DNA from: Tepidanaerobacteraceae bacterium
GTDB lineage: Bacteria; Bacillota; Thermosediminibacteria; Thermosediminibacterales; Tepidanaerobacteraceae
Reading direction: 5' to 3'
Assembly (NCBI GenBank): GCA_024655905.1
Contig: JANLFP010000001.1
Coordinates: 186,001 to 250,000, forward strand
DNA: 64,000 nucleotides
Positions 1-7,270 of the stretch are shown piece by piece. How positions within the stretch are numbered: the stretch's first letter is position 1; each line of letters opens with the position of its first letter. The position numbers and the translations under genes were made by a program. Under the pieces are notes generated by a model. It saw only the letters and a program-made list of their open reading frames with translations. It did no database searches and was not told where the DNA came from.

Positions 1-36
1 CGCCTTTTTGCTTTCAAGCCTCTTCAATAACGACAT
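1..36 (-). CDS. Start of CpaF/TadA-type pilus ATPase (partial)
   Basis: The first twelve codons of a minus-strand gene run off the left edge. The ATG at 34-36 reads MSLLKRLESKKA, and a GGGGAG ribosome-binding site lies nine bases upstream. Its place directly after the TadZ/CpaE gene of a Tad pilus operon, and a start typical of CpaF/TadA proteins, suggest the hexameric secretion ATPase that powers Flp pilus assembly. Only 36 bases are visible, so no catalytic motif can be checked. The call rests mainly on gene order. Confidence 0.6.
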   Translation of the reverse strand, partial: MSLLKRLESKKA

Positions 37-87
37 CTTCAGTCACTCCCCAATCAGTGTTCGGATTTCAGCGGTCAGATTAAGTCG

Positions 88-108
88 GATTTGCCGAAAA
101 GGCAAATC
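88..108 (-). other. Hairpin between tadZ and cpaF
   Basis: Perfect 8-base inverted repeat (GATTTGCC and GGCAAATC) around a 5-base loop, just after the tadZ stop codon. No T-run follows on the minus strand, so it is not a clear terminator. It could slow 3' decay or set the level of cpaF relative to tadZ. Confidence 0.35.
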
Positions 109-1331
109 TAAAAACTGAACATTCTTGTCACAAAAGACTTTTTGGCAACCGTTTCCCGGCCCTCATCCACCTTGGCCAGGTCCAGCAGGCCGATCATGTC
201 TTTCACTGCGGCCGACACTTTAGTATAAGGCTGTCCCATAACAAAAGGCACCCCTTTGTTGATGGCACTCTGCACCGTTTTACCGTCGTCGGGCACCGCA
301 GCCGTTATGGCGGTATTCAACGTCTTTTCCAGTTCCTTGACCTTCAGTCCTTCGTTGCTTTGCTGGTTCAGAATAATCCTCACTTTAGACTCGCAGTTCA
401 GTGTTTTCATGATGTCAAGAGCGGTTTTGACGTGTTTCAGGGTGGTCAGGTCCTGGTTTAAAACAAGCGCTATCCTATCACACGCTTCCAGCACCTCAAG
501 ATTGATATCGCTATAAAGCGGTGCGGTATCCGCAATGACATAATCGAAATTCTCCCTTAATATTTTCAAGAGCTGTTCCACATGCGGCGGGTGTATCAAT
601 TCCGCCTGCTCCGGAGAAAGCGGCGCCGGGAGTAATCTTGCTCCCGACAGGTGTGGAATAAGAAACACGTCCACCAGTTGAAAATCCATTACATCCTGTT
701 CCTGTACCAGATCGGCTATGGTGTTTCTGGCGTTGATGTTGAGCATAACTGCAGCGTCGCCCGCAGTAAGGTCCAGATCCAGCAGAGCCACTTTTTTCCC
801 GGTCTCCTGCGCCAGAGCTACGGCCAGGTTGCAGGCCAGGGTCGTCTTGCCCACGCCCCCCTTGGTGCAGAAAAATGCGATTATTTTGCCGCGCTTTTGC
901 TTGAAGCCCTGCGAGGCATTAGAGGGCGTTTGCGGCGCAAGGTTCAAGTTGCGCCGTTTCTGAGATTCGTCGACCCGGCGGATGGCGTTGGCCAGTTCAT
1001 TGGCGGAGAAGGGCTTTACCAGATATTCCCTGGCTCCGGCAGCCATGGCCTTGCGAAGGTATTCCTGCTCCCCCTGTATGGAAATTATAATGATGGCGCA
1101 CTGGGGCAAATTCACGGAAATCTGCTCCGTAGCGCCGATGCCGTCCAGGCGGGGCATATTTATATCCATCAATATAACGTCGGGTTTCAGTTCCTCAGCC
1201 ATGGAAACTGCTTCATGGCCGTCGCCGGCCTCGCCCACCACCTCTATGTCGTCCTCAAAATAAAGCAGGCGTTTTATGTCTTCACGCGTGGTAGCTATGT
1301 CGTCCGCTATTAAAACCCTGATGGGTGCCAT
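108..1331 (-). CDS. tadZ: TadZ/CpaE pilus localisation ATPase with response-regulator domain
   Basis: 407 residues. An N-terminal receiver-like domain (about 1-120) keeps Asp10, Asp11, the phospho-acceptor Asp56 and Lys106 (VKPF). A short linker leads to a ParA/MinD-type ATPase whose deviant Walker A KGGVGKTT lies at 157-164. TadZ/CpaE proteins place the Tad secretion machine in the cell. Here the receiver domain looks phosphorylatable, whereas many family members have degenerate ones. The ATG at 1331 follows GGGGAGG at good spacing. The gene sits 15 bases after cpaB and before cpaF in a leftward Tad operon. The residues are seen; phosphorylation control is an inference. Confidence 0.88.
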   Translation of the reverse strand: MAPIRVLIADDIATTREDIKRLLYFEDDIEVVGEAGDGHEAVSMAEELKPDVILMDINMPRLDGIGATEQISVNLPQCAIIIISIQGEQEYLRKAMAAGAREYLVKPFSANELANAIRRVDESQKRRNLNLAPQTPSNASQGFKQKRGKIIAFFCTKGGVGKTTLACNLAVALAQETGKKVALLDLDLTAGDAAVMLNINARNTIADLVQEQDVMDFQLVDVFLIPHLSGARLLPAPLSPEQAELIHPPHVEQLLKILRENFDYVIADTAPLYSDINLEVLEACDRIALVLNQDLTTLKHVKTALDIMKTLNCESKVRIILNQQSNEGLKVKELEKTLNTAITAAVPDDGKTVQSAINKGVPFVMGQPYTKVSAAVKDMIGLLDLAKVDEGRETVAKKSFVTRMFSF

Positions 1332-1346
1332 ACAAAAACCTCCCCA

Positions 1347-2048
1347 CTATCGCATTAAATGTTCCGGTATGCTCGTGCGAAGCTGTACGATATCTGAATC
1401 TTCCGGCGAGCGCAGCGCCAGTTGAATGCTTCCCTGCTGGATGGCCAGGGCTATCTGTTGAGCTTGTTCCGGTTCCACCATAACGGTGACGGTCTGGGGC
1501 TCCTGTTTCGATGCTCCTTCTGTCGCAAGATTCCCATTGACGGCCAGAACCGGCACATTTTGAATTATGGTGGATGTGGCTGGAGTTTTTTGTTCACCCG
1601 GCGCGTTGAAAGTTACCAGCACGTCCACACGATCTCCCGCATTGATGAGCCCGTGCATGGCGGTTATGTTGTTGACCGGAATGGAAACAGCCCGCCTGCC
1701 CTTTTCCACTTTCGCCGAAAGACCCGCAGCGGCATCGGTTCTCGCCACCAGTTTGTTGCTCAGGATCACCTCTCCCGGATAAATATCGCCGCGCGCCATT
1801 TTGCCCGTCGCATCTTTGACGTCCACCACCGTACCCGGCAGTACGTATTCCACGGGCATTTCTTTGAATTCCAGCATATCGCCGCTTATGACCGTCCTGG
1901 CCGCGATTTTCTGTTTCGCCGTAGCCACCCGGGTGAAATTCCCGGATGTCCTGTAGGTTCTTTTTAAATCTTCCATATAATTGTATACGCCAAAAGCAGC
2001 CGCAAGGCCAAAAATAATCGCCAGTAAAAAGATGAGTTTATTTTTCAT
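1347..2048 (-). CDS. cpaB: Flp pilus assembly protein CpaB/RcpC
   Basis: 233 residues with one N-terminal membrane anchor (about 4-24) and a long extracytoplasmic part. It contains an SAF-type domain (about 43-105, with AARTVISGDML) followed by the RcpC/CpaB domain, which includes GRRAVSIPVNN and a GDRVDVLVTF strand. CpaB proteins act in the cell envelope during Tad pilus secretion and are thought to interact with the secretin or cell wall. The ATG at 2048 has a GGAGAA site. It lies between the TadG-like gene and tadZ. No outer-membrane secretin gene is visible, as expected for a monoderm. Confidence 0.87.
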   Translation of the reverse strand: MKNKLIFLLAIIFGLAAAFGVYNYMEDLKRTYRTSGNFTRVATAKQKIAARTVISGDMLEFKEMPVEYVLPGTVVDVKDATGKMARGDIYPGEVILSNKLVARTDAAAGLSAKVEKGRRAVSIPVNNITAMHGLINAGDRVDVLVTFNAPGEQKTPATSTIIQNVPVLAVNGNLATEGASKQEPQTVTVMVEPEQAQQIALAIQQGSIQLALRSPEDSDIVQLRTSIPEHLMR

Positions 2049-2070
2049 AGTTCAATTCTCCTCGCCATTA

Positions 2071-3018
2071 TCATTCCATCAGCTTTGCCGCATGCAGTCC
2101 GTAGTCGGTTCCGTTCGGGTCTATGGTATAACGCAATCCTTCCGGCGGAACCATTTGCAAAAAGTATCCTTTAACAATACTTTTATTTCCTGAACCTTCC
2201 ACTCCTTTCAACAGGAAGGCTGCAAACCCGACTATCTTGACTTTGTCCCTGCCGCTCAAGTCGGTGGGGTCGAAAATCGGCACTATCATAACTCTTGGGC
2301 AATCGGGGTGATAAGAATCTATGTTGCAACCGGGAGTATGCGGGCACTGATTCAAACGGTAATTTACGCCTTCTTCAGTAGGGCCCGACATGTTTCCCGG
2401 TTCCGTAAGTACCCAGTCTCCCACACTGACAGTGCCGCCGTAACCGTATTTCAGGTTGTTTTCATAGCTGGACGCTCCCCTCAATTCCAGGGCCAGGGCG
2501 CCGTAATTGCCCGGACCGTATGCATCGTGGGAACCGGATTTTAAGGTGTATTCCTGCCCGTATACCAGCGGCTGGTCGGGAATACCGAAGGGAACCACTC
2601 CGGTTATGCTTTTCACACTGCCGAATACGGCAGATGCCCTTGTCGAAACATTACCGCTATTTATACCAAAAACCCGGGCAAAGGTGAAATCTACACGGCG
2701 GGACGCTTCCACGGTCACCTTTGTGCTCCCGGCATCAAAGTTTATAATAGCCTCCTCCGGAGCAACACCGTTATACCCCAGGTATTCCAGGGCTTTTTGC
2801 CTGGCCGCCTCAGTGGATGGAAGTTCCCGGGCGGCGGCCAGGGCCGCGGCGTCGCATGCGTTCTGTAAACGATTTTTTTCCAGCACAAGGGCACCCACAT
2901 CGGTCACCAGAGCGGCAAAACCCAGGAGTACGGTCATCACGGCTGCGGCCAGCACCAGCACTGTCCCTCTTTCGTCCCGCCTAATTGTTTTGAAAAAGCT
3001 CTTTAGCCTCTTCATCAT
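2071..3018 (-). CDS. TadG-like pilus assembly/pseudopilin-related membrane protein
   Basis: 315 residues. Positively charged N-terminus (KSFFKTIRRDERG), one hydrophobic segment (about 19-45, VLVLAAAVMTVLLGFAALVTD), then a secreted domain with the NRLQNACDAAALAAARELP stretch that is characteristic of TadG N-terminal regions. The RRDERG..LVLAA context resembles the prepilin-like TadE/TadG leader. The C-terminal half carries Cys pairs (CPHTPGC, CPR) and no recognised domain; the von Willebrand domain of long TadG proteins is absent. Its start overlaps the tadE stop codon by four bases, implying translational coupling. It is probably a minor envelope component of the Flp machine. Confidence 0.75.
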   Translation of the reverse strand: MMKRLKSFFKTIRRDERGTVLVLAAAVMTVLLGFAALVTDVGALVLEKNRLQNACDAAALAAARELPSTEAARQKALEYLGYNGVAPEEAIINFDAGSTKVTVEASRRVDFTFARVFGINSGNVSTRASAVFGSVKSITGVVPFGIPDQPLVYGQEYTLKSGSHDAYGPGNYGALALELRGASSYENNLKYGYGGTVSVGDWVLTEPGNMSGPTEEGVNYRLNQCPHTPGCNIDSYHPDCPRVMIVPIFDPTDLSGRDKVKIVGFAAFLLKGVEGSGNKSIVKGYFLQMVPPEGLRYTIDPNGTDYGLHAAKLME

Positions 3019-3422
3019 TCTATCCTCATTGTAGCCCGAGATTTTAGCGTAACAGGATTCGGCAGCAGGCTGTCAAAAAGCGGAGTCACCAGTTCCACGT
3101 CGTAAGCTACTTCTATGGTGAACGGCACGCCCGGTGTCCGAGCGGTCTCATTCGGCTCCAATCTTGTTATATGCAAATTGGTGTCCGCCTCAGGCAGGGG
3201 AGTGGAATCCCGAACCCTGGATATAATTTCCGCATCGGTCTTGCCGACTGCTCCGGCCCTGGCCCCTTCCCTTGCCGCATGAGTTATAACGATGTATGAA
3301 TAAAAAATGCGCCCGAACTCCAGAACGCCGAACAGTATCAGGACAATGACCGGCAGAATCAGGGCAAGTTCCACCATGGACTGACCCTTCCGGCTCTTTA
3401 AATGCCTACAAACCTCAATCAC
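3015..3422 (-). CDS. tadE: TadE-family pseudopilin
   Basis: 135 residues with a short cytoplasmic leader, the typical KGQSMVELALILPVIVLILF pseudopilin segment (about 12-33) and a small secreted C-terminal domain. TadE proteins are processed by the same peptidase as Flp and form minor pseudopilins of the Tad system. The start is GTG at 3422, behind GAGGTGA with a 5-base gap. It begins six bases after the prepilin peptidase stop codon and overlaps the downstream TadG-like gene, so the three are co-translated. Confidence 0.88.
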   Translation of the reverse strand: MIEVCRHLKSRKGQSMVELALILPVIVLILFGVLEFGRIFYSYIVITHAAREGARAGAVGKTDAEIISRVRDSTPLPEADTNLHITRLEPNETARTPGVPFTIEVAYDVELVTPLFDSLLPNPVTLKSRATMRIE

Positions 3423-3428
3423 GAAAAA

Positions 3429-3941
3429 TCACCTCACCACATATGCCAGAGCGGTGCCCGCTGCAATGGCCACGGCGTAAGGAAAGGTCTGGACCGAACC
3501 TTCGTAAATGGAGTCCAGCAAATCGACTTGAGGAATAACGCCAAATGCGGAAAAGAGGGTAAGGATTGTGGCTCTGAACCGTACAGGAAATTCTCCGCTT
3601 TTTACCATAACTATCACGGAGATAACGCCTCCGACGATGGCTGTAAAAATAAACGCTGTCCAGACGAAACCGGGGCCTTTAAAGGCTCCCACGACTCCCA
3701 GAAGCTTGACGTCCCCCGCTCCCATCCCGCCCAGAATGAATGGCACCAAAAGAAGCGCCACACCCAGCATCATGCCTTTTATTCCGGTAATCCCTCCGGT
3801 AGCGCCTCCCGATAAAAAATTGCTCGCAAGACCTATGGCCGCCGCGGGGAAAAGCACGACGTTATATATCTTTTTGGATTTTATGTCTGTGTAAACGCAA
3901 ATTGCCATTAACAAAATAAGGAAACAATCCGCAATCGCCAT
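3429..3941 (-). CDS. tadV: A24-family prepilin peptidase (TadV/CpaA)
   Basis: 170 residues from the ATG at 3941, chosen because GGAAAGAG lies just upstream; an in-frame TTG at 3959 would add six residues. It is a polytopic membrane protein with the two catalytic aspartates of the A24 family: YTD near residue 19 and the GxGD motif (GMGAGD) near residue 77. It should cleave the leaders of Flp and TadE/TadG-type pseudopilins at the cytoplasmic membrane face. The length fits the short TadV form, which lacks an N-methyltransferase domain. It is the second gene of the operon, after flp. Confidence 0.9.
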   Translation of the reverse strand: MAIADCFLILLMAICVYTDIKSKKIYNVVLFPAAAIGLASNFLSGGATGGITGIKGMMLGVALLLVPFILGGMGAGDVKLLGVVGAFKGPGFVWTAFIFTAIVGGVISVIVMVKSGEFPVRFRATILTLFSAFGVIPQVDLLDSIYEGSVQTFPYAVAIAAGTALAYVVR

Positions 3942-3979
3942 AAAACCAGCTCTTTCCAATAGAGTTTTGTTGTTAAAGC

Positions 3980-4001
3980 GGCCCTACTGAAAAGTAGGGC
4001 C
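3980..4001 (-). other. Strong hairpin between flp and tadV
   Basis: Perfect 9-bp stem (GGCCCTACT with AGTAGGGCC) around a 4-base loop, 46 bases after the flp stop codon. No clean T-run follows, so it may be a partial terminator or mRNA stabiliser. That would keep the abundant pilin message above the assembly genes. The structure is seen; the function is inferred. Confidence 0.5.
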
Positions 4002-4046
4002 AACAATATAACTTTGAAACATACCGGTTTTAATTTTTTTGATCTA

Positions 4047-4229
4047 TCATTCAGAGGGAGTTGTGCCGTTTAAACCGTTTGTCACATCATTAAATTTAGA
4101 ATTGATACCCTGCCCCAAAGCCTTCAGAGCCACGATCACCACAACGGCCACCAGTGCCAGAATAAGCCCGTATTCGGCCATGCCCTGTCCTTCTTCTCCG
4201 GTCCACAATTTTTTGAAATGTTTTAACAT
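4047..4229 (-). CDS. flp: Flp/Fap-type pilin (major Tad pilin)
   Basis: 60 residues. A 14-residue charged leader ends in Gly and is followed by QGMAEYGLILALVAVVVIVAL. This is the Flp motif, with the Glu-Tyr pair shortly after the cleavage site and a hydrophobic helix. TadV should cleave at this Gly to release the major subunit of a thin bundled pilus used in adhesion and surface contact. The ATG at 4229 has a near-perfect AGGAGGT site seven bases upstream. It is the first gene of the Tad operon and is separated from the next by a hairpin. Confidence 0.93.
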   Translation of the reverse strand: MLKHFKKLWTGEEGQGMAEYGLILALVAVVVIVALKALGQGINSKFNDVTNGLNGTTPSE

Positions 4230-4470
4230 TTTCCCGACCTCCTTTTTTACTTTTAAATTCTTAACCCCTATTTGATTTTAATCATAGCAGTTTAAACAAA
4301 TCCGCGCATGATTCAAAAGTCGAAAAATTTTACTGTAAGGGCCTATAACCCAAGCGGGACGTAAGTCCCAAAAAAATAGGTCTTCAACCTGCTGCCAGAT
4401 GACATCCTGGGGCTGCGGCACCGGACCTTACCGGCAGACAAATTATGATTTTGCCGGGCACGGGGCACAC
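4230..4470 (-). promoter_or_regulatory. Long structured leader upstream of flp
   Basis: About 240 bases without a gene precede flp. On the minus strand they can fold into a GGGAC-TTAC-GTCCC hairpin (about 4354-4369) and a longer imperfect GC-rich stem over about 4380-4440. A run of seven T near 4370 could end a terminator-like element. I compared it by eye with the c-di-GMP-I, c-di-GMP-II, cobalamin and fluoride patterns and none fits. It may be an uncharacterised regulatory leader. No promoter is convincing; TTGAAT with TAAACT 16 bases apart near 4285-4315 is only a weak candidate. Confidence 0.35.
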
Positions 4471-4502
4471 AAAAAATTCACCCCGGGCTGCAATACCCGG
4501 GG
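4471..4502 (-). terminator. Intrinsic terminator after malic enzyme fragment
   Basis: On the minus strand, CCCCGGG and its complement form a strong stem with an 8-base loop, followed after three bases by six T. It ends transcription from the malic enzyme remnant and insulates the flp leader. Confidence 0.75.
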
Positions 4503-4542
4503 TTTTCCCATTGCCAAAATCTATTTTCTACTTTAGTATTTC

Positions 4543-4782
4543 CTATTTGAGTTTTTCCGGATCTATCATGATTCTTGCCACCTTTGTTTCCACAGCGGCT
4601 CTTGCCACTCTTGATGCCACATGGGCGGCTACCCTTTTGTCGAAGGCTCCGGGGATGCAGTAATCCTGAGAAAGTTCTTCATCGGTGATAAGAGAAGCTA
4701 TGGCATGAGCGGCTGCAAGCTTCACCGCATTTTCGATGTGCTCCCGCACAGGGGCTACACCCCGGCTTGGCAAATGCAGCAC
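4543..4782 (-). pseudogene. C-terminal remnant of NAD(P)-malic enzyme
   Basis: 79 in-frame codons match the end of malic enzymes (malate to pyruvate and CO2), recognised by AHAIASLITDEELSQDYCIP and a VARAAVETKVARI helix. The N-terminal catalytic domain and most of the NAD-binding domain, several hundred residues, are missing. No ribosome-binding site precedes the GTG at 4782. A good terminator still follows, so this is the tail of a once normal gene whose 5' part was deleted. It lies among other relics (a toxin and a peptidase), marking a decaying or recombining stretch. The family call is from memory of conserved sequence. Confidence 0.7.
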
Positions 4783-4847
4783 CCATATTAATTATATCTA
4801 TTACATAGCTTCTGCAAACATACTTTTACCGACGCCTATAAGACATT

Positions 4848-5100
4848 TTATGCGTTGTCTAAAGTAAAATCATGGGGTCCTACTGTTCTAAAAATAATTT
4901 TTTTATCTTGATATTGCCATGTCATCCTTATAGACATATTGATGCTGCATTCGAAAATATCACTTTCCCCTCTTATTTTTTTAGTCCTCAAAGAGGGGTG
5001 AAAAGGATTCTGTGCCATGAGATTTACTGTAATATTTTCTTTATATTGTCAGGGAGCTTTTTATAATCTTTTTAAATCTATTTGAATATAAAAATTCCAT
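4848..5100 (-). pseudogene. Frameshifted RelE/ParE-like toxin
   Basis: Pieces of one toxin appear in three frames, in the right order. From ATG 5100 comes MEFLYSNRFKKIIK; then, in a second frame, LPDNIKKILQ; then, in a third, NPFHPSLRTKKIRGESDIFE, continuing through MTWQYQDKKIIFRTVGPHDF to a stop at 4848. This order, the HPSLRTKKI core and the total of about 84 residues are typical of RelE/ParE/YafQ-type mRNA interferase or gyrase toxins. At least two frameshifts separate the pieces, so the toxin should be dead. It starts three bases after the antitoxin stop codon, the usual antitoxin-toxin arrangement. Confidence 0.75.
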
Positions 5101-5103
5101 AAT

Positions 5104-5373
5104 TCATGACTCCAATTGTTTTATGAGATCATTGATGTCTTTAGCATGATAGACTCTCCCTGCTTTTATATCTTCCTCAACTTCTTTTTCTTTTTCCTGC
5201 CATTTTTTGGACCAAAACCACGCTTGAGACCTGTCGACAATTAATACTGGTTTTATCACTATCTTGTCATCTTCTATAGTTATTTCTAGGGTGTCTCCCG
5301 GAGCCAGCCTCATCTTTTTTATTATTTCTGCCGGTAAAGTTATTTGGGAGCGCTCTCTCAACTTTGTTATCAT
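5104..5373 (-). CDS. AbrB/MazE-family antitoxin
   Basis: 89 residues from the ATG at 5373, ten bases after AGGAGG; an in-frame TTG at 5382 is too close to that site. Residues 1-45 form a swapped-hairpin AbrB/SpoVT DNA-binding domain (RSQITLPAEIIKKMRLAPGD). The C-terminal half (SQAWFWSKKWQEKEKEVEEDIKAGRV) is a charged helical tail like those that neutralise RelE-type toxins. It should bind its own promoter and the partner toxin. The toxin next door is broken, so this is an antitoxin without an active local partner. It may persist as a repressor or protect against a related toxin elsewhere. Confidence 0.85.
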   Translation of the reverse strand: MITKLRERSQITLPAEIIKKMRLAPGDTLEITIEDDKIVIKPVLIVDRSQAWFWSKKWQEKEKEVEEDIKAGRVYHAKDINDLIKQLES

Positions 5374-5423
5374 TACAGACAACCCTCCTGATATATGAAT
5401 TTCTTATTTTCACATCTATGTTG

Positions 5424-5452
5424 ATTATAGCATGTAGAATCTTTGATATCAA
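5424..5452 (-). promoter_or_regulatory. Sigma-A type promoter of the antitoxin gene
   Basis: On the minus strand, TTGATA (5447-5452) and TATAAT (5424-5429) are 17 bases apart, placed about 50 bases before the antitoxin start. This is close to consensus and suggests the antitoxin is still transcribed. Confidence 0.7.
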
Positions 5453-5530
5453 TTTTACTCTTATGCTTGTCTTACTTCCATGGTAAGTTTTAACCTGACA
5501 ACTTTAGATCATAACTTGTCGGTTAATATT

Positions 5531-5556
5531 AAAAAGAGGGCCTTACGGCCTTCTTC
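5531..5556 (-). terminator. Intrinsic terminator after iadA
   Basis: Stem AGAAGGCC with GGCCCTCT around GTAA, followed by TTTTT on the minus strand, 13 bases after the iadA stop codon. Confidence 0.75.
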
Positions 5557-5569
5557 TCAATATTCCCAG

Positions 5570-6742
5570 CTATTCAAATGTACCTTTAACTACAACCTTC
5601 CTTTCTTTAACCATGCATTTACCCCTGGCAAATACATATTCTATGTTCAAATCCTTATCCATAACCACGATATCCGCGTCGCTTCCGATCTGCAGGGCGC
5701 CTTTTTTGGGGTAAAGCTTTAAGGATTTTGCAGGGTTTTGCGTGATGACTTTCAATGCGTCCGACAGCTTTATGCCTTCTTTTTTAACAAGGGCCTTAAA
5801 TTCATCATGCAGCGAATCCATTTCCGCCACCAGCATACCGCGAACATTGCCATGTTCGTCAAAAAGAGGCATGCTGCCGTTTCCATCGGAACTCATCGTG
5901 ATATTTTCTATGTGTACCCCATGTTCAAGGCAATATTTCACGGCTTCCGACGCTTTATAAGACTTTATATCTCCAACGTCAGGATATACCCCTGAGGTCA
6001 TATCTATCATGCCGCCCATTTTGGCAAATTTTATTCCGTCCTCGAGAAGATATTGATTCCGGTTTATATGGGTGGGAGTAAACTGGGTAATAGGTATCTC
6101 TGTCTCTTCCAGAATTTCAAATATCATCCCCAGCTTGCGCTGGCCATCTCCCACGTGAAGGTGCAGCACACCGGCCTTGCCGCTGAGTATCCCCCCTACA
6201 CGAGCCTCGGCGGCCAGTTTCATTATCTCTTCCTTGCCGGGCTGCGCTGAGCGGTAATCCGATATGGCTATTTCTCCCGCTCCTATCACCTTGTCGATGA
6301 GGATTAAATCATTCCTCACATTATCGGTAATGGTTCGCGTTGGGACTTCATAGGCGCCGGTATATATGTAAGTCGATATGCCTTCAAGCTCCAGGCCTCT
6401 TGCCTTGGCCAGCAGGGATGCCATATGCCTGGTGGTCCCGTCTGTGCCGAGGCAGCCCACCACGGTAGTTATGCCCGCCCTTACGATATGGCTCAGCATC
6501 ACTTCCGGCGTGCGTGAAGCAAACCCCGCCTCCCCGCCTCCGCCAATAATGTGGACGTGCTGGTCGATAAAGCCGGGCACTACATATTTGCCTTTAACAT
6601 CAATCACTTCGACCTGGCCGTAAGAAGGCGCAGGAGCAATATCATCACTGATATTTGCAACGACGCTCCCGGCAATGAGCAGGTCTTTTTCACCGCCGTC
6701 ATCCGGATTAAAAATCATGCCGCTTTTCAATATTGTAAACAA
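5570..6742 (-). CDS. iadA: Isoaspartyl dipeptidase (beta-aspartyl peptidase, M38)
   Basis: 390 residues of the amidohydrolase superfamily. It hydrolyses beta-aspartyl dipeptides arising from damaged or isoAsp-containing proteins. The FIDQHVH motif gives His62 and His64, followed by the IadA-typical GGGGEAG loop. Further metal ligands are likely His196, His225 and Asp286 (SSDGNGS). At the place where E. coli IadA has its carbamylated Lys162 (GVKCAISDHRS), this protein has Glu157 (GAGEIAISDYRS), so a carboxylate may bridge the metals directly. The start is TTG at 6742 behind GGGAGGG. It lies downstream of the kinase and an M42 peptidase relic, in a peptide and sugar scavenging neighbourhood. 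Confidence 0.88.
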   Translation of the reverse strand: MFTILKSGMIFNPDDGGEKDLLIAGSVVANISDDIAPAPSYGQVEVIDVKGKYVVPGFIDQHVHIIGGGGEAGFASRTPEVMLSHIVRAGITTVVGCLGTDGTTRHMASLLAKARGLELEGISTYIYTGAYEVPTRTITDNVRNDLILIDKVIGAGEIAISDYRSAQPGKEEIMKLAAEARVGGILSGKAGVLHLHVGDGQRKLGMIFEILEETEIPITQFTPTHINRNQYLLEDGIKFAKMGGMIDMTSGVYPDVGDIKSYKASEAVKYCLEHGVHIENITMSSDGNGSMPLFDEHGNVRGMLVAEMDSLHDEFKALVKKEGIKLSDALKVITQNPAKSLKLYPKKGALQIGSDADIVVMDKDLNIEYVFARGKCMVKERKVVVKGTFE

Positions 6743-6782
6743 ACTCTACACCCTCCCATGATTTTTCAAATGCTGCCCTTAT

Positions 6783-6982
6783 GTTATCAATTCGGCATCA
6801 AGCGCATGGGAAATCTGGATATATGTCCGTCAACGCCTCTTATCACTGCCATCAGGCTTCCCGGTAACGGTTTTTATATCATCCACAAAAGGCCCGATTT
6901 ATTTCTTATATTATGCTTGCCACAGCCCCTTCGCGGCTTGCGGCCCATAAGCCGAAGCCAATCTTTCGAGCAGCTCTGACAT
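6783..6982 (-). pseudogene. Relic of M42-family aminopeptidase N-terminus
   Basis: A good ribosome-binding site (GGAGAAGGA) leads to ATG 6982 and MSELLERLASAYGPQ, the usual start of M42 glutamyl/leucyl aminopeptidases. Homologous pieces then continue in shifted frames: SREGAVASII, PFVDDIKT, and GSLMAVIRGVDGHI. Similarity ends near 6783, about where the AHMDE zinc motif would come. Several frameshifts and loss of the rest make it a pseudogene. The function of the intact enzyme, trimming N-terminal residues from peptides, would have suited its neighbour iadA. Confidence 0.7.
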
Positions 6983-7270
6983 TATATTTTCCTTCTCCGC
7001 TGAATATATTCCAGAAAAAGTGCAATCGGCCTTATGTATTTTCATAATCCTCAAGGCTGGCAACGCTCACCGGCGAGTGAATGCAGCGACACGGGGCCGA
7101 TGCCGCAACGCAGCACACCTGCAAAAAATACTGCTTGCCAAGCAATAAGTCGTCTTCAGGCGATAAGGACCGGCGTCCTCTCAATCTATCTTTATCTAAC
7201 AACATCCGTGCTTTTCAGCGTATTGCCGCCATTCTACTTTGCCTTTAGAAAACTATTCCCCGCAATCCAA
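6983..7270 (-). other. Decayed intergenic stretch after sugar kinase
   Basis: About 290 bases without an intact gene. Just after the kinase stop codon, minus-strand codons give a faint IDCG/YAEKHG pattern that might be the remains of a KDPG-type aldolase, which often follows a KDG kinase. The match is too weak to call. No RNA, promoter or terminator was recognised. Confidence 0.3.

Noticed and set aside
651-1313. Plus-strand 220-codon frame opposite tadZ, and similar long frames opposite other genes
   Set aside because: These are shadows of well-supported minus-strand genes, with no start signals or recognisable domains.
4320-4470. Possible c-di-GMP-I riboswitch upstream of flp, because of GGGACGTAAGTCCC and GGGCCTATAACCC
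   Set aside because: The blocks occur on the opposite strand to flp, in the wrong order, and the tetraloop and receptor motifs are missing.
4850-5066. Plus-strand 64-codon reading frame
   Set aside because: It is antisense to the toxin relic, has no ribosome-binding site and shows no protein-like composition.
7000-7270. KDPG aldolase pseudogene after the sugar kinase
   Set aside because: Only a few residues (IDCG, YAEKHG) fit and they are scattered over frames; too weak to annotate.
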